Shown piece after piece: positions 18,776 through 27,268 of a stretch of DNA of 64,000 nucleotides (position 1 is the stretch's first letter; each line of letters begins with the position of its first letter). Position numbers and translations under genes: made by a program. The DNA comes from Brevundimonas basaltis (GTDB taxonomy: Bacteria > Pseudomonadota > Alphaproteobacteria > Caulobacterales > Caulobacteraceae). The stretch spans positions 41,721 through 105,720 of the forward strand of contig NZ_JACHFZ010000006.1 of assembly GCF_014202075.1 (NCBI RefSeq). The letters are read 5' to 3'. Below the pieces are notes generated by a model that worked only from the letters and a program-made list of their open reading frames with translations, was not told where the DNA came from and searched no databases.

Positions 18776-19555
18776 ATGTCAGACACCGTCACCGACCCCA
18801 GCTTTCATCCGCCCGAGGCGGCCGTCGCCTTCTACGAGGAGGCGTTGGGCCTGCTGAAGGAGAGCGGCATCCCCTTCCTGCTGTCCGGCACCTATGCGGT
18901 GACGGCCTATACGGGCATCCGGCGTCCGACCAAGGACCTCGACGTGTTCTGCAAGCCCGGGGACTATCCGCGCATCCTCGCCTTCTTCCAGGCGCGGGGC
19001 TTCCGCACCGACGTCGAGGACGAACGCTGGATCGCCAAGGTGTGGAAGGACGAGACTCACTTCTTCGACGTCATCTTCGCCATGTCGAACGGCACCATCG
19101 CGGTCAGCGACAGCTGGTTCGGCGAGGACACGATCGAGGTCTACGGCCACGAGGTCGGCATCACCCCGCCGACGGCCCTGATCCTGTCCAAGGTCTTTAT
19201 CCAGGACCGCTACCGCTACGACGGTGCCGATGTGAACCATGTGATCCTGAAGCAGTCGGAGGCGATCGACTGGAAATTCCTGCTCGGCCAGATGGATCTC
19301 TACTGGGAGGTGCTGATGGCCCACCTGCTCAATTTCCGCTTCGCCTATCCGACCGAACGGGACCGGGTGCCGCGCTGGCTGATGACCGAACTGACCGGGC
19401 GGTTGCGGGCCCAGGTCGACCTGCCGGCGCCGCGGGTGAAGGTCTGTCGCGGGCGGTTGTTCAGCCCGCGCGACTATATCGCCGACATCACCGAATGGGG
19501 CTTCGGGGACATCGTCGGCAAGGGACTGGAGGAGCGCCATGAAGCCACGCATTGA
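18776..19555 (+). CDS. Nucleotidyltransferase-fold protein (MNT/AbiEii-like)
   Basis: 259-residue protein with a polymerase-beta-type nucleotidyltransferase core: FLLSGTYAVTAYTGIRRPTK precedes the DLD pair (Asp54, Asp56), and HFFDVIF supplies the third acidic residue (Asp98), so the catalytic triad is complete. The C-terminal half (130-259) is helical and not recognised. The start MSDTVTDPSF at 18776 has AGGAG three bases upstream; a GTG at 18761 is possible. The last 17 bases overlap the metallophosphoesterase gene, indicating tight coupling. Proteins of this fold transfer NMP to proteins, RNA or small molecules; the target is unknown. Confidence 0.83.
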   Translation: MSDTVTDPSFHPPEAAVAFYEEALGLLKESGIPFLLSGTYAVTAYTGIRRPTKDLDVFCKPGDYPRILAFFQARGFRTDVEDERWIAKVWKDETHFFDVIFAMSNGTIAVSDSWFGEDTIEVYGHEVGITPPTALILSKVFIQDRYRYDGADVNHVILKQSEAIDWKFLLGQMDLYWEVLMAHLLNFRFAYPTERDRVPRWLMTELTGRLRAQVDLPAPRVKVCRGRLFSPRDYIADITEWGFGDIVGKGLEERHEATH

Positions 19556-20321
19556 CGCCCATCCTGATCCACAGACGCCGCAGCCTGGACTCGGGGCGGG
19601 TCCGTCGAAGAAGCTGCGCGTGGCCGCGGTCGGCGATCTGCATGTCGGAGAGAACCACGAACGGCCGCATCGCGAACTGTTCGACCGGGTGCACGAGGAC
19701 GCCGACGTGCTGTGTCTGTGCGGCGATCTGGTCAATTTCGGCAAGACCCGGGAGGTCGAGGTCCTTCTCGAGGACCTGCAGGGCTGCAAAATCCCGATGG
19801 TCGGAGTGCTGGGCAATCATGAGCACGAATGCGGTCGGCCCGACGAGGTCACGGAGATGCTGTGCGAGGCCGGCGTGAAGATGCTCACCGGGCAGGCCTA
19901 TGAGATTGACGGGGTCGGGTTCGCCGGCGGCAAGGGCTTCATCGGCGGCTTTGGCCGCTACATGCTGAGCCCGTTCGGCGAGGCTTCGATCAAGTCGTTC
20001 GTGCAGGAGGCGGTGGACGACGCCAACCACATCGAGAACTCAATCCGCATGCTGAGGACTGAACGGTCGGTGGTGCTGCTGCACTATTCCCCGGTGGTGG
20101 ATACGGTGATGGGCGAGCCGCCGGAAATCCACGCCTTTCTCGGCTCGTCGCGGCTGGGCGAGACGATCGACCGCTACGACAATATCAGCCTGGTGGTGCA
20201 CGGCCACGCCCATCGCGGCGCCCCCGAGGGCCGCACCAATAAGGGCGTGCCGGTCTACAACGTGGCTCTGCCAGTGCTGAAGACACTGGGGGATAAGCCC
20301 TACCGGGTATTCGAGGTCTGA
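19539..20321 (+). CDS. Calcineurin-like metallophosphoesterase
   Basis: 260-residue metallophosphoesterase with all family motifs: GDLHVGE (32-38), GDLV (62-65), GNHEHE (92-97), a His in LLHYSPV and the C-terminal GHAHRG (near 225). These ligate the two metal ions. No signal peptide, so cytoplasmic. The ATG at 19539 has GGAGGAG upstream inside the nucleotidyltransferase gene, overlapping it by 17 bases. The pairing suggests that it removes or processes what the transferase makes. Its 3' end overlaps the convergent VanZ-like gene by 22 bases. Confidence 0.9.
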   Translation: MKPRIDAHPDPQTPQPGLGAGPSKKLRVAAVGDLHVGENHERPHRELFDRVHEDADVLCLCGDLVNFGKTREVEVLLEDLQGCKIPMVGVLGNHEHECGRPDEVTEMLCEAGVKMLTGQAYEIDGVGFAGGKGFIGGFGRYMLSPFGEASIKSFVQEAVDDANHIENSIRMLRTERSVVLLHYSPVVDTVMGEPPEIHAFLGSSRLGETIDRYDNISLVVHGHAHRGAPEGRTNKGVPVYNVALPVLKTLGDKPYRVFEV

Positions 20322-20665
20322 AACGCCGTCCGGGGCTCGAAGCGGCGCCAGATCGCCCACAGGAGCAGGGCGAACCCAACCCCCAAGACGTCCGCCAGGA
20401 GATCGCCCCAACTGGCGTCGCGGCCGACCAGCCCCTGAACCAATTCGACGGCCGCGCCGAGGCCGATGGCCGCCGCCGCCGCCCACAGGCGGGGCATACG
20501 GCGGATCAGGACGCCGAAGCTCCACAAGATCAGGCCGAAAACAATGAAATGGGCGGCCTTATCCCAGATCCCGCTGGCCGCCTCGACGCCCCCGAAGGGA
20601 CCGATCATCAGGGTCAGAGACACCAGCAGTATGGCGACCGCCGCGAGGCGGAGAACAAAGGTCAT
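20300..20665 (-). CDS. VanZ-like family membrane protein
   Basis: 121 residues with four membrane spans (FVLRLAAVAILLVSLTLMIG first). The family hallmarks DKAAHFIVFGLILWSFG and AVELVQGLVGRDASWGDLLA, with acidic and polar residues at conserved places, match VanZ-like proteins. The founder is linked to teicoplanin resistance, but chromosomal short forms have no established role. Tail-to-tail overlap of 22 bases with the metallophosphoesterase gene. Confidence 0.82.
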   Translation of the reverse strand: MTFVLRLAAVAILLVSLTLMIGPFGGVEAASGIWDKAAHFIVFGLILWSFGVLIRRMPRLWAAAAAIGLGAAVELVQGLVGRDASWGDLLADVLGVGFALLLWAIWRRFEPRTAFQTSNTR

Positions 20666-20897
20666 GCGGGCCGTATCTGCAGGAGAGATGCTCGCTGTAT
20701 ATCAGCCCGCCCAACAACCCAAGCTTCCGTCACGGCGGGCTTCCACTCTTGAGGTCCGGGAGCGCAAGGTCAGCTAAAGGCGACGAAGATCAGGGCGACG
20801 ACGGTGACGTCGACGGTGCGGGCGAGGAAGGTCAGCATGGCGGCGGTCCCGGAAGGCGGCGTTTGAGCCTTCCATCAGCAAGGACCGTGCCGGAGAC

Positions 20898-21248
20898 TCA
20901 GGCGTCCGTATCGCTGGCCTTGCCGGGCTTGGGCCGCCGTTCAGCCGAGCCCGAATAGGCGTTTCCAAGGTAAGTCGAGCGGGCCGCGTCCAGGACAGGC
21001 GGCCCGCCCTTGAGGCCGCGCCGCTGGCCCGTCTGTCCCATCATCTGGGCGGCGAAGGTGGCGGCCGAGGCGTCGGACGTCGGGGCGGGGGCAGGTCTTG
21101 CCGGGGGCTCGGCAGGTTCGGCGGGGACGTCGACCGGCACGAGATTGCGGGACGCCGACGCGGCCCGGCGCTCTGCGGCGCGGCGGTCCCGTTCGCGGCG
21201 ATCGTCGCGGCGCCGCACCGGGTCGACGGGGCGGATCTCGTCGGTCAC
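20898..21248 (-). CDS. Conserved hypothetical protein, basic N-terminus
   Basis: 116 residues: a strongly basic helix (PVRRRDDRRERDRRAAERRA), a proline/alanine linker (residues 45-60) and a C-terminal conserved-looking segment (TFAAQMMGQTGQRRGLKGGP, ARSTYLGNAYSG). No signal peptide or membrane span. It starts one base after the phaR stop, so it is co-translated with phaR. No named family recognised; the SAATFAAQMMGQ and STYLG elements could help a profile search. Confidence 0.72.
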   Translation of the reverse strand: MTDEIRPVDPVRRRDDRRERDRRAAERRAASASRNLVPVDVPAEPAEPPARPAPAPTSDASAATFAAQMMGQTGQRRGLKGGPPVLDAARSTYLGNAYSGSAERRPKPGKASDTDA

Positions 21249-21249
21249 G

Positions 21250-21846
21250 TCAGCCGCCCTTCTTTCCGGACAGGCTGTCCAGCTGGGCGCGCATCTGGTC
21301 CATCTGGCGGCGCATTTCGTCCAGCGGATCGGCAGCGGCCTGTTCCGGCGGCGGGGCGGCGGCGGGACGGCCGGCGCCGGCCGCGTTGAAACCGGGCCAT
21401 ATCTTCATGGCCTCGGCGAACATGGCCATGTTGCGCTTGACGGCCTCGTCCAGCAGGCCGGCCCCGGGCGCGGCGCCGAAGGCCTTCGAGAACTGGCCGC
21501 GCATCTGCTCCTGCTGGCGGGTGAAGGCGTCGAGCGACATCTCAAGATAGGAGGGCAGCACACCCTGCATCTGGCCGCCATAAAAGCCGATCAGCTGGCG
21601 CAGAAACTGGACCGGCAACAGGGCCTCGCCGCGGCTTTCTTCCTCGAAGATGATCTGGGTCAGGATCTGTCGGGTCAGGTCGTCGTTGGTCTTGGCGTCA
21701 TAGACCACGAAGTCGACGCCCTCGCGCACCATGCGGGCCAGGTCCTCAAGCGTGACATAGGCGGATGTGGCTGTGTTGTAGAGCCGCCGGTTGGCGTATT
21801 TCTTGATGACGACGGTGTCGCCGGCTCCGGACTTCCTGTCGGCCAC
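21250..21846 (-). CDS. phaR: Polyhydroxyalkanoate synthesis repressor PhaR
   Basis: 198-residue PhaR. The N-terminal DNA-binding domain is unmistakable (VVIKKYANRRLYNTATSAYV, TLEDLARMVREGVDFVVYDA), followed by the PHB-accumulation regulatory domain (DDLTRQILTQIIFEEESRG) and a helical C-terminus rich in Met/Gln. PhaR binds both DNA and polyhydroxybutyrate and represses granule-protein genes. GTG at 21846 has GGGGA upstream and is preferred; a GTG at 21870 is also open. The thiolase gene at 22801 lies nearby, consistent with polymer metabolism. Confidence 0.93.
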   Translation of the reverse strand: MADRKSGAGDTVVIKKYANRRLYNTATSAYVTLEDLARMVREGVDFVVYDAKTNDDLTRQILTQIIFEEESRGEALLPVQFLRQLIGFYGGQMQGVLPSYLEMSLDAFTRQQEQMRGQFSKAFGAAPGAGLLDEAVKRNMAMFAEAMKIWPGFNAAGAGRPAAAPPPEQAAADPLDEMRRQMDQMRAQLDSLSGKKGG

Positions 21847-21903
21847 GCGCGGTCCCCGTTCCTGTTGCACCGCCGCACTATGCTGCGCTGCGCACTGGAA
21901 TGT

Positions 21904-22617
21904 CTAGCCGAGTGCGGCGGGGGCCAGCACCACGCCGACCAGCACAGCCGCCCAGTGGGTCATCGCGCCGGTGACGACGAAGCCGTGCCATATGGCGCGG
22001 CGAAATTTCACCTTGGGGCTGATGAAGACGAAGACCCCGGCGGTGTAGATCAGGCCCCCGATGACGAGCAGGGCCAGGGCGATTGGATGAACCGTGTCGA
22101 TCATCGGCTTCAGCGCCACAACCGCCAGCCAGCCGAAACCGATATAGACCGCGCTCCAGAACGCGTCGGAGATGCGCGGGGCGATCAGTTTGACGAACAC
22201 GCCGCCGAGCGCGATGGCCCAGACCAACAGGGTGAAGCCCAGCGCCCAGCCGCCCTCGAAGCGCTGGGTGGTGAACGGGGTGTAGCTGCCAGCGATCATC
22301 AGAAAGATGGCGGCCTCGTCCATCCGGCGCAGGATGGGGCGAGCGGCGCACGGCCGGGTCTGGTTGTAGATGGTCGAAACCGTCAGCATGACGATCAGGC
22401 ACAGGGCGTAAGCGGCCGTGGCGACGACGGCGCCGACGCCGGAATAGAGCGCCGCCAGGACGGCGAGGACAACCCCGCCAACCGCAGCGAGGGTCAGGCC
22501 GACAACATGGACCACGAGGTCGGCTGTCCTTTCGGCCGGCGTCCGGTAATGCTCGATCATGTCGAGTTCGTCGGGGACGCAGACCCGGCTGAGAATTTTC
22601 TTCATCCGCATGAGCAT
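21904..22617 (-). CDS. Hemolysin III family (HlyIII/AdipoR) membrane protein
   Basis: 237 residues with seven predicted spans. The family signatures IEHYRTPAERTADLVVHVVG, MIAGSYTPFTTQRF and AIWHGFVVTGAMTHWAAVLV contain the conserved His residues thought to bind zinc in this CREST-type fold. Despite the name, most bacterial members are not shown to be haemolysins; roles in membrane lipid homeostasis have been proposed. The start could be any of three closely spaced ATGs (22617, 22611, 22605). Confidence 0.88.
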   Translation of the reverse strand: MLMRMKKILSRVCVPDELDMIEHYRTPAERTADLVVHVVGLTLAAVGGVVLAVLAALYSGVGAVVATAAYALCLIVMLTVSTIYNQTRPCAARPILRRMDEAAIFLMIAGSYTPFTTQRFEGGWALGFTLLVWAIALGGVFVKLIAPRISDAFWSAVYIGFGWLAVVALKPMIDTVHPIALALLVIGGLIYTAGVFVFISPKVKFRRAIWHGFVVTGAMTHWAAVLVGVVLAPAALG

Positions 22618-22800
22618 GGCCCCATCAAGCCTTTCGCTCCGTTTTTCGTTCCCGCGACTGTGCGCGAAGGGCCATGACCATTCGCTGAACGATGGGGCCG
22701 AGGGTGACGAAAGCTTCGGGATGCGGCAGAAACGGCACGAATTCTTTCCCGCGGCCTAACGCCTCCCCCTTCGCGGGGCCGCTTCCCCGAGGTCAGTCAA

Positions 22801-23979
22801 ATGTCAGTTGAAGTAGTCATCGTCTCCGCGGCGCGCACGCCGGTCGGGTCCTTTCTCGGCGCCCTGTCGTCCCTGCCCGCGTCGAAGCTGGGCGAGGTCG
22901 CCATCCGCGCCGCGCTGGAGCGGGCGGGGGTCGAGGCGGCCGATGTCGACGAAGTCATCCTCGGGCATGTGCTGCAGGCGGCGGCGGGGCAGGGACCGGC
23001 GCGGCAGGCCGCCATGGCCGCCGGAATTCCGAAGGAGGTCCCGGCCTGGAGTCTGAACCAGATCTGCGGCTCGGGTCTGCGCGCCGTGGCCATCGCCGCC
23101 CAGCAGATCGCGCTGGGAGACGCCCGCATCGTCGTCGCCGGCGGGCAGGAAAGCATGAGCCAGGCGCCGCACGCCCAGCATCTGCGGACCGGCCACAAGA
23201 TGGGCGATGTGGCGCTCGTCGACACGATGATCCGCGACGGGCTGTGGGACGCCTTCAACGGCTACCACATGGGCCAGACGGCCGAGAACATCGCCGACCG
23301 ATTCGACATCGGCCGCGCCGATCAGGACGCCTTCGCGATGGCCAGCCAGAACAAGGCCGAGGCGGCCCAGAAGGCGGGGCGGTTCGACGCCGAGATCGCC
23401 CCGGTGACCATCGCCTCGAAGAAGGGCGACGTCGTCGTCGACAAGGACGAGTACATTCGCCACGGCGCGACGCTGCAGGCGATGGAGACGCTGCGCCCGG
23501 CGTTTTCGAAAGACGGATCGGTCACGGCGGCCAACGCCTCGGGCCTGAATGACGGCGCCGCCGCCCTTGTGTTGATGAGCGCCGACGACGCGAAGGCGCG
23601 CGGGCTGGAGCCTCTGGCCCGGATCGTGTCCTCGGCCACGGCGGGCGTCGATCCGGCGATCATGGGCACAGGTCCGATCCCGGCCTCGAGGAAGGCGCTG
23701 GAGAAGGCCGGCTGGACCGTCGCCGACCTCGATCTGGTCGAGTCCAACGAGGCGTTCGCGGCCCAGTCGCTTTGTGTGCTGCAGGAGCTTGGGCTCGATC
23801 CGGACAAGGTCAATGTCAACGGCGGCGCCATCGCCATCGGCCATCCGATCGGGGCCTCGGGCGCGCGCATCCTGACCACCCTGCTGCACGAGATGAAGCG
23901 GTCGGGCGCGAAGAAGGGCCTCGCCACCCTGTGCATCGGCGGCGGCATGGGCGTGGCGATGTGCGTCGAACGGCCCTGA
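22801..23979 (+). CDS. phaA: Acetyl-CoA acetyltransferase (beta-ketothiolase)
   Basis: 392-residue biosynthetic-type thiolase that condenses two acetyl-CoA to acetoacetyl-CoA or runs in reverse. The active-site cysteine is in [20 protein letters not shown] (near residue 88), the catalytic His in [17 protein letters not shown] (near 348) and the second Cys in [11 protein letters not shown] (near 378). Length and motifs match PhaA/AtoB. The gene name is a guess from the nearby phaR; phaB and phaC are not in the window. ATG at 22801. Confidence 0.93.
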   Translation: MSVEVVIVSAARTPVGSFLGALSSLPASKLGEVAIRAALERAGVEAADVDEVILGHVLQAAAGQGPARQAAMAAGIPKEVPAWSLNQICGSGLRAVAIAAQQIALGDARIVVAGGQESMSQAPHAQHLRTGHKMGDVALVDTMIRDGLWDAFNGYHMGQTAENIADRFDIGRADQDAFAMASQNKAEAAQKAGRFDAEIAPVTIASKKGDVVVDKDEYIRHGATLQAMETLRPAFSKDGSVTAANASGLNDGAAALVLMSADDAKARGLEPLARIVSSATAGVDPAIMGTGPIPASRKALEKAGWTVADLDLVESNEAFAAQSLCVLQELGLDPDKVNVNGGAIAIGHPIGASGARILTTLLHEMKRSGAKKGLATLCIGGGMGVAMCVERP

Positions 23980-24000
23980 CACGGGCCGCCTCTGACAGCC

Positions 24001-24564
24001 TCAGGCGGCGTTGGCGGCCTTGCCGGCGGATTTCAGCTTTTCCTGATGCGCGCGCATGCCGGCGGCGATCAGTTCGGCGGCCTCGCCGGCGTCGCCCCAG
24101 CCCTTGACCGTGACCGACTTGCCCTTCTCCAGATCCTTGTAACGGGTGAAGAAGTGCTCGATCTGCTCCACGAGGATGGCGGGTAGCTGCCGGTAGCTGG
24201 CGATGTCGGTGTAGTAGGGGTTCAGCTTGTCGACCGGCACGGCGAGGATCTTCTCGTCGCCGCCCGCCTCGTCTTCCATCTTGAGCACGCCGATCGGGCG
24301 CGAACGAATGATGCAGCCGGGCACCACCGGCGTCGGGTTCAGCACAATCACGTCGCAGGGGTCGCCGTCGTCCGACAGGGTGTGCGGGATGAAGCCATAG
24401 TTGCCCGGATAGTACATGGCGGTGTGCAGGAAGCGGTCGACGAACAGCGCGCCGGAGGCCTTGTCCATCTCATACTTCACCGGCAGGCCGCCCTGCGGGA
24501 TCTCGATGACGACGTTGACGTCCCAAGGCGGGTTCGGACCGGCGGGAATGGCGTCGATGTTCAT
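24001..24564 (-). CDS. ppa: Inorganic pyrophosphatase (family I)
   Basis: 187-residue soluble pyrophosphatase hydrolysing PPi to phosphate. The start [20 protein letters not shown] and motifs [37 protein letters not shown] and CDVIVLNP contain the conserved metal-binding Asp residues (the DGDPCDVIV signature). The frame remains open far upstream to 24876 with no homology. Convergent with the thiolase, 21 bases apart. Confidence 0.96.
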   Translation of the reverse strand: MNIDAIPAGPNPPWDVNVVIEIPQGGLPVKYEMDKASGALFVDRFLHTAMYYPGNYGFIPHTLSDDGDPCDVIVLNPTPVVPGCIIRSRPIGVLKMEDEAGGDEKILAVPVDKLNPYYTDIASYRQLPAILVEQIEHFFTRYKDLEKGKSVTVKGWGDAGEAAELIAAGMRAHQEKLKSAGKAANAA

Positions 24565-24699
24565 GACGGACTCGTCTATGGTGCAGTGCGGCAACGGGGA
24601 GGCGGGCGTGATAGGCGCGCAACTTGCCCGAAGCAAGGCGCTCGTGTCCCGGACGGTTCCGCGGGCCGCGCCCGCTTCATCGGTCGGGAAGGAACGGTG

Positions 24700-25395
24700 A
24701 TGACGATTTACGACGGCCTGGCGCTGGCTTTTTTCTTCATGTGCTGGCTGGGCTACGGGCCGTTGCTGGCCCTGCTGGCGCGGCGCAGCGGCTCGCTGAA
24801 CGACGACATGCTGGTGGTGCGACGGGTCTGGATGACGGCGATGGCGCATCGCGAGATCCGCCTCGTGGACAGCCAACTGCTAGGACATTCGATTAACTCC
24901 GGCGGCTTTTTCGCCTCGACCAACCTGTTGTTGATCGCGGCGGTGGGCAGTGTCCTGTTCGGCGGCGACCAAGCTCTGCAGGGCGTCGCTTCGATCGGCG
25001 AGGCGGCTCCGACCCTGCTGCTGGAAGCCAAGCTGGCGCTGGTGCTGGTCTGTCTCGCGCGCGGCCTGCTCGATTTCATCTGGTCGATCCGTCAGATGAA
25101 CTACGCCCTCGCCCTGATCGGCGCAGCCCCGGAACTGCACACGGAGGCGGACCGGGTGGCGCTGGGCGAGGCGGCCGGCAACCTGCTCAATCCGGCTCTC
25201 AGCGCCTTCAGCCAGGGCGTTCGTGGCTATTATTTCGCCCTCGCGGCGGCGGCCTGGCTGTTCGGACCGTTGTGGCTCGCGCTGGGCGTGGCGGCGGCCT
25301 TCTGCCTGCTGGTGTGGCGGCAGGCCGGGTCTCCGGCGGCGCGGGCGGTGCGCAACGCCCGCCGTCTGCTGGAACCGCATCTGCCGGAGCGGTGA
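24700..25395 (+). CDS. DUF599 family membrane protein
   Basis: 231-residue protein with four membrane spans: [58 protein letters not shown] and [20 protein letters not shown]. The N-terminal arrangement and the [20 protein letters not shown] segment match DUF599 proteins of alphaproteobacteria, whose function is unknown. GTG at 24697 immediately precedes the ATG at 24700. Divergent from ppa. Confidence 0.82.
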   Translation: MTIYDGLALAFFFMCWLGYGPLLALLARRSGSLNDDMLVVRRVWMTAMAHREIRLVDSQLLGHSINSGGFFASTNLLLIAAVGSVLFGGDQALQGVASIGEAAPTLLLEAKLALVLVCLARGLLDFIWSIRQMNYALALIGAAPELHTEADRVALGEAAGNLLNPALSAFSQGVRGYYFALAAAAWLFGPLWLALGVAAAFCLLVWRQAGSPAARAVRNARRLLEPHLPER

Positions 25396-25513
25396 AGCCG
25401 CTTCGCAGTCGCGTAGGCCCCGGGCACGATCTGACCGCTGGAAACGGTTACGACCATGAGATAGGGACGAAGATTGCCGTTACATTGCGTGAACGCAGGT
25501 GCGAACCAGGCAG

Positions 25514-25542
25514 TTGACGCATTGTGCAGCGCACACTAACTT
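25514..25542 (+). promoter_or_regulatory. Predicted housekeeping promoter of the small RNA
   Basis: TTGACGC at 25514-25520 matches the Caulobacter -35 consensus TTGACGS exactly. After 14 bases, ACTAACTT at 25535-25542 is a partial match to the -10 consensus GCTANAWC. This would start transcription near 25549, just ahead of the hairpins of the candidate small RNA and well after the end of the DUF599 gene. Confidence 0.5.
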
Positions 25543-25548
25543 GATCTT

Positions 25549-25631
25549 CGACGTCCTCGCGGCGTCATGCCCTTTCTGGGCGTTTCCTCCCTAAAGACTT
25601 TTATGCCGCGCCTTCGGGCGCGGCTTTTTTT
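25549..25631 (+). ncRNA. Candidate trans-acting small RNA with anti-Shine-Dalgarno loop (alpha-proteobacterial mmgR/suhB-like)
   Basis: About 83 nt predicted from a promoter to an intrinsic terminator. A first hairpin GCCC-TTTCT-GGGC (25569-25581) is followed by the single-stranded GTTTCCTCCCTAAAGACTT (25582-25600) with CCTCCC, and then the terminator GCCGCGCC-TTCG-GGCGCGGC plus seven T (25605-25631). This order, a small hairpin, an exposed UUUCCUCCC and a UUCG-capped terminator, is typical of alphaproteobacterial sRNAs, and I believe it resembles Rfam mmgR/suhB. The family is from memory and needs a covariance search. An ATG frame across it is not credible. Confidence 0.6.
25605..25631 (+). 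terminator. Intrinsic terminator of the small RNA
   Basis: Perfect 8-bp stem GCCGCGCC/GGCGCGGC with a TTCG tetraloop followed by seven T. It acts on the plus strand only and touches the last base of the convergent N-formylglutamate amidohydrolase gene. Confidence 0.85.
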
Positions 25632-26541
25632 ATGCCCCGGCGACTACAGGCGGATCGACCAGCAGGGCTTCGATAACCCGCGCCACCCCGGCGGCGCAGC
25701 GCGACCAACCCACGCCCGGCTCCATCGTCGTCTCGTCGAGATAGAGGGCCCGGTTCAGCTCGATCTGAACGGCATGGAAGCCGTCATCCGGCCGGCCCCA
25801 GCGTTGGGTCGTCCAGCCGCCGGAATAGGGCTGGTTCAGCGCCACCCGCCAGCCCAGAGCCTCGAACGCGCGCCGCAGCTGCCGGGTCAGATCCGCCGTG
25901 CAGGACGCACCGTGCCGGTCGCCCAGCACCACGTCCGGGCCGCGCGCCCCGCCGACGCCCTGCGTCGCCCGCGCCGGCATCGAATGCCAATCGACCAGAA
26001 ACGCCGCGCCGTGCCGCGCGTGGGCCGCCCGCATCAGCCCGTCCAGGGCGGCGTGGTAGGGCGCATGGACCCGGGCGATCCGGGCCGCGGCCTCGTCCGC
26101 GCCCAGACGGCGGCCGTAGAGCGGCCGACCGTCACCGGTCAGGCGGGGGATGACGCCGTAGCCGGCCGCGGCGCGGGGCGAGGCCGTCCGGCCATCCAGA
26201 CCCTCGATCAGCACCGGATCGAGGTCGTCCGGGTCGCGGTTCAGATCGACCCAGGCGCGGCCCATTAGGCCCAACAGCAGGGTCGCGCCGCGGGCCTGTC
26301 CCGGCGCGATCAGCCGGTCGACGAGAGCGTCCTCGGCGCTGCGCAGGCTGGCCCGACCCAGGCCGGCCGCCGTTCCCATGTCGCCGGGATAGATGTCGCC
26401 CGAATGGGGCGAGGCGAACACGAACGGACCGGGTGTCGCGGGGGCACGCAGGATGAAGGGCGCCTCGTCTACCTCGACCACGCCCTGTTCAAGACTGTCC
26501 GCCATGGTCGAATCCATAGCCTGTTTCGCCGATCGATCCAC
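25630..26541 (-). CDS. N-formylglutamate amidohydrolase family protein
   Basis: 303 residues of the HutG-like N-formylglutamate amidohydrolase family. Motifs FVFASPHSGDIYP, WVDLNRDPDDLDP, FLVDWHSMPA and AVQIELNRALYLDETT contain the His/Asp/Glu residues expected to bind the metal. Alternative ATG starts at 26517 and 26505 are as plausible as 26541. Divergent from cpdR; this adjacency is, to my recollection, seen in related genomes. A role in histidine degradation is possible, but no other hut gene is present. Confidence 0.87.
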   Translation of the reverse strand: MDRSAKQAMDSTMADSLEQGVVEVDEAPFILRAPATPGPFVFASPHSGDIYPGDMGTAAGLGRASLRSAEDALVDRLIAPGQARGATLLLGLMGRAWVDLNRDPDDLDPVLIEGLDGRTASPRAAAGYGVIPRLTGDGRPLYGRRLGADEAAARIARVHAPYHAALDGLMRAAHARHGAAFLVDWHSMPARATQGVGGARGPDVVLGDRHGASCTADLTRQLRRAFEALGWRVALNQPYSGGWTTQRWGRPDDGFHAVQIELNRALYLDETTMEPGVGWSRCAAGVARVIEALLVDPPVVAGA

Positions 26542-26641
26542 AGCTTCGCGGGCGCCCGACGTCTCGCCATACCGGGGATTTTCATGGCGGGTTTACCGAT
26601 CGCGTCGTAGCGTCGACCCAACAAGACGGGGCTGACACTTC

Positions 26642-26998
26642 ATGGCGCGCATTCTTCTGGCCGAGGACGATCATTCGCTGCGCGGGTTCCTGACCCGCGC
26701 GCTCGAGCGGGCCGGCCATTCAGTGGTCGACTGCGAAAATGGCGACGACGCCATCGACGCCCTCGATCAGGGCCCGTGGGACCTGCTGCTGACCGACATC
26801 GTCATGCCCGGGGCCGACGGCATCGAGGTGGCCCGCGTCGCCGCCGCCCGCCAGCCCGGCATCCGCATCATGTTCATCACCGGCTTCGCCGCCGTGGCCC
26901 TGTCGGCCGCCCAGGCCAGCCCGCAGGCCAAGGTGCTGTCCAAGCCCGTCCACCTGCGCGATCTGGTCGGCGAGGTCGAGCGGATGGTCGCGGCCTGA
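26642..26998 (+). CDS. cpdR: Single-domain response regulator CpdR
   Basis: 118-residue stand-alone receiver. Acidic pocket ARILLAEDDHS, phosphoacceptor LLLTDIVMPGADGIEV (Asp52) and the conserved Lys in KVLSKPVHLRDL are present, with no output domain. Length and sequence match CpdR, the ClpXP adaptor that in its unphosphorylated form primes proteolysis of cell-cycle factors such as PdeA in Caulobacter and is controlled through the CckA-ChpT relay. The protein ends in Ala-Ala, as Caulobacter CpdR does, which is tied there to its own turnover. Confidence 0.88.
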   Translation: MARILLAEDDHSLRGFLTRALERAGHSVVDCENGDDAIDALDQGPWDLLLTDIVMPGADGIEVARVAAARQPGIRIMFITGFAAVALSAAQASPQAKVLSKPVHLRDLVGEVERMVAA

Positions 26999-27134
26999 CA
27001 CAAGAACGCTAACGCTCGCGACGCGGTCGCTCGCTGCTTGAGCGCGGTGTTGGTTTTGGGCCTTGCGAAAAGCGAAGGGGCCGGGTTATAGACCGCGCCT
27101 TCCTGCCCCCGGGGTGACCCGGGGCCGTCTCGGC

Positions 27135-27209
27135 GGACGCGTAGCTCAGCGGGAGAGCACTTCGTTGACATCGAAGGGGTCACAGGTTCAATCCCTGTCG
27201 CGTCCACCA
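27135..27209 (+). tRNA. tRNA-Val (anticodon GAC)
   Basis: 75 bases including an encoded CCA end. Acceptor stem GGACGCG/CGCGTCC, D arm GTAGCTCAGCGGGAGAGCAC, anticodon stem CTTCG/CGAAG with loop TTGACAT (anticodon GAC at 27167-27169), and T arm ACAGGTTCAATCCCTGT. All four stems pair. Confidence 0.97.
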
Positions 27210-27268
27210 TCTTCCTCCCCTAGACTCTGGCGCATCGCCTTCGGGCCGCCGTCGATTCGGGGACGACC

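Noticed and set aside
20770..20837. Possible tiny membrane peptide on the minus strand between the VanZ-like gene and the 20898 gene
   Set aside because: From the ATG at 20837 the frame shifts into a proline/serine-rich peptide that stops after 15 codons; the hydrophobic reading would need a one-base insertion.
22751..22800. Hairpin-like GC-rich stretch before the thiolase as a further copy of the 9582-9700 repeat
   Set aside because: It shares only CTCCCCC and lacks the GGTGGAGGG and GCGAAGC parts of the unit.
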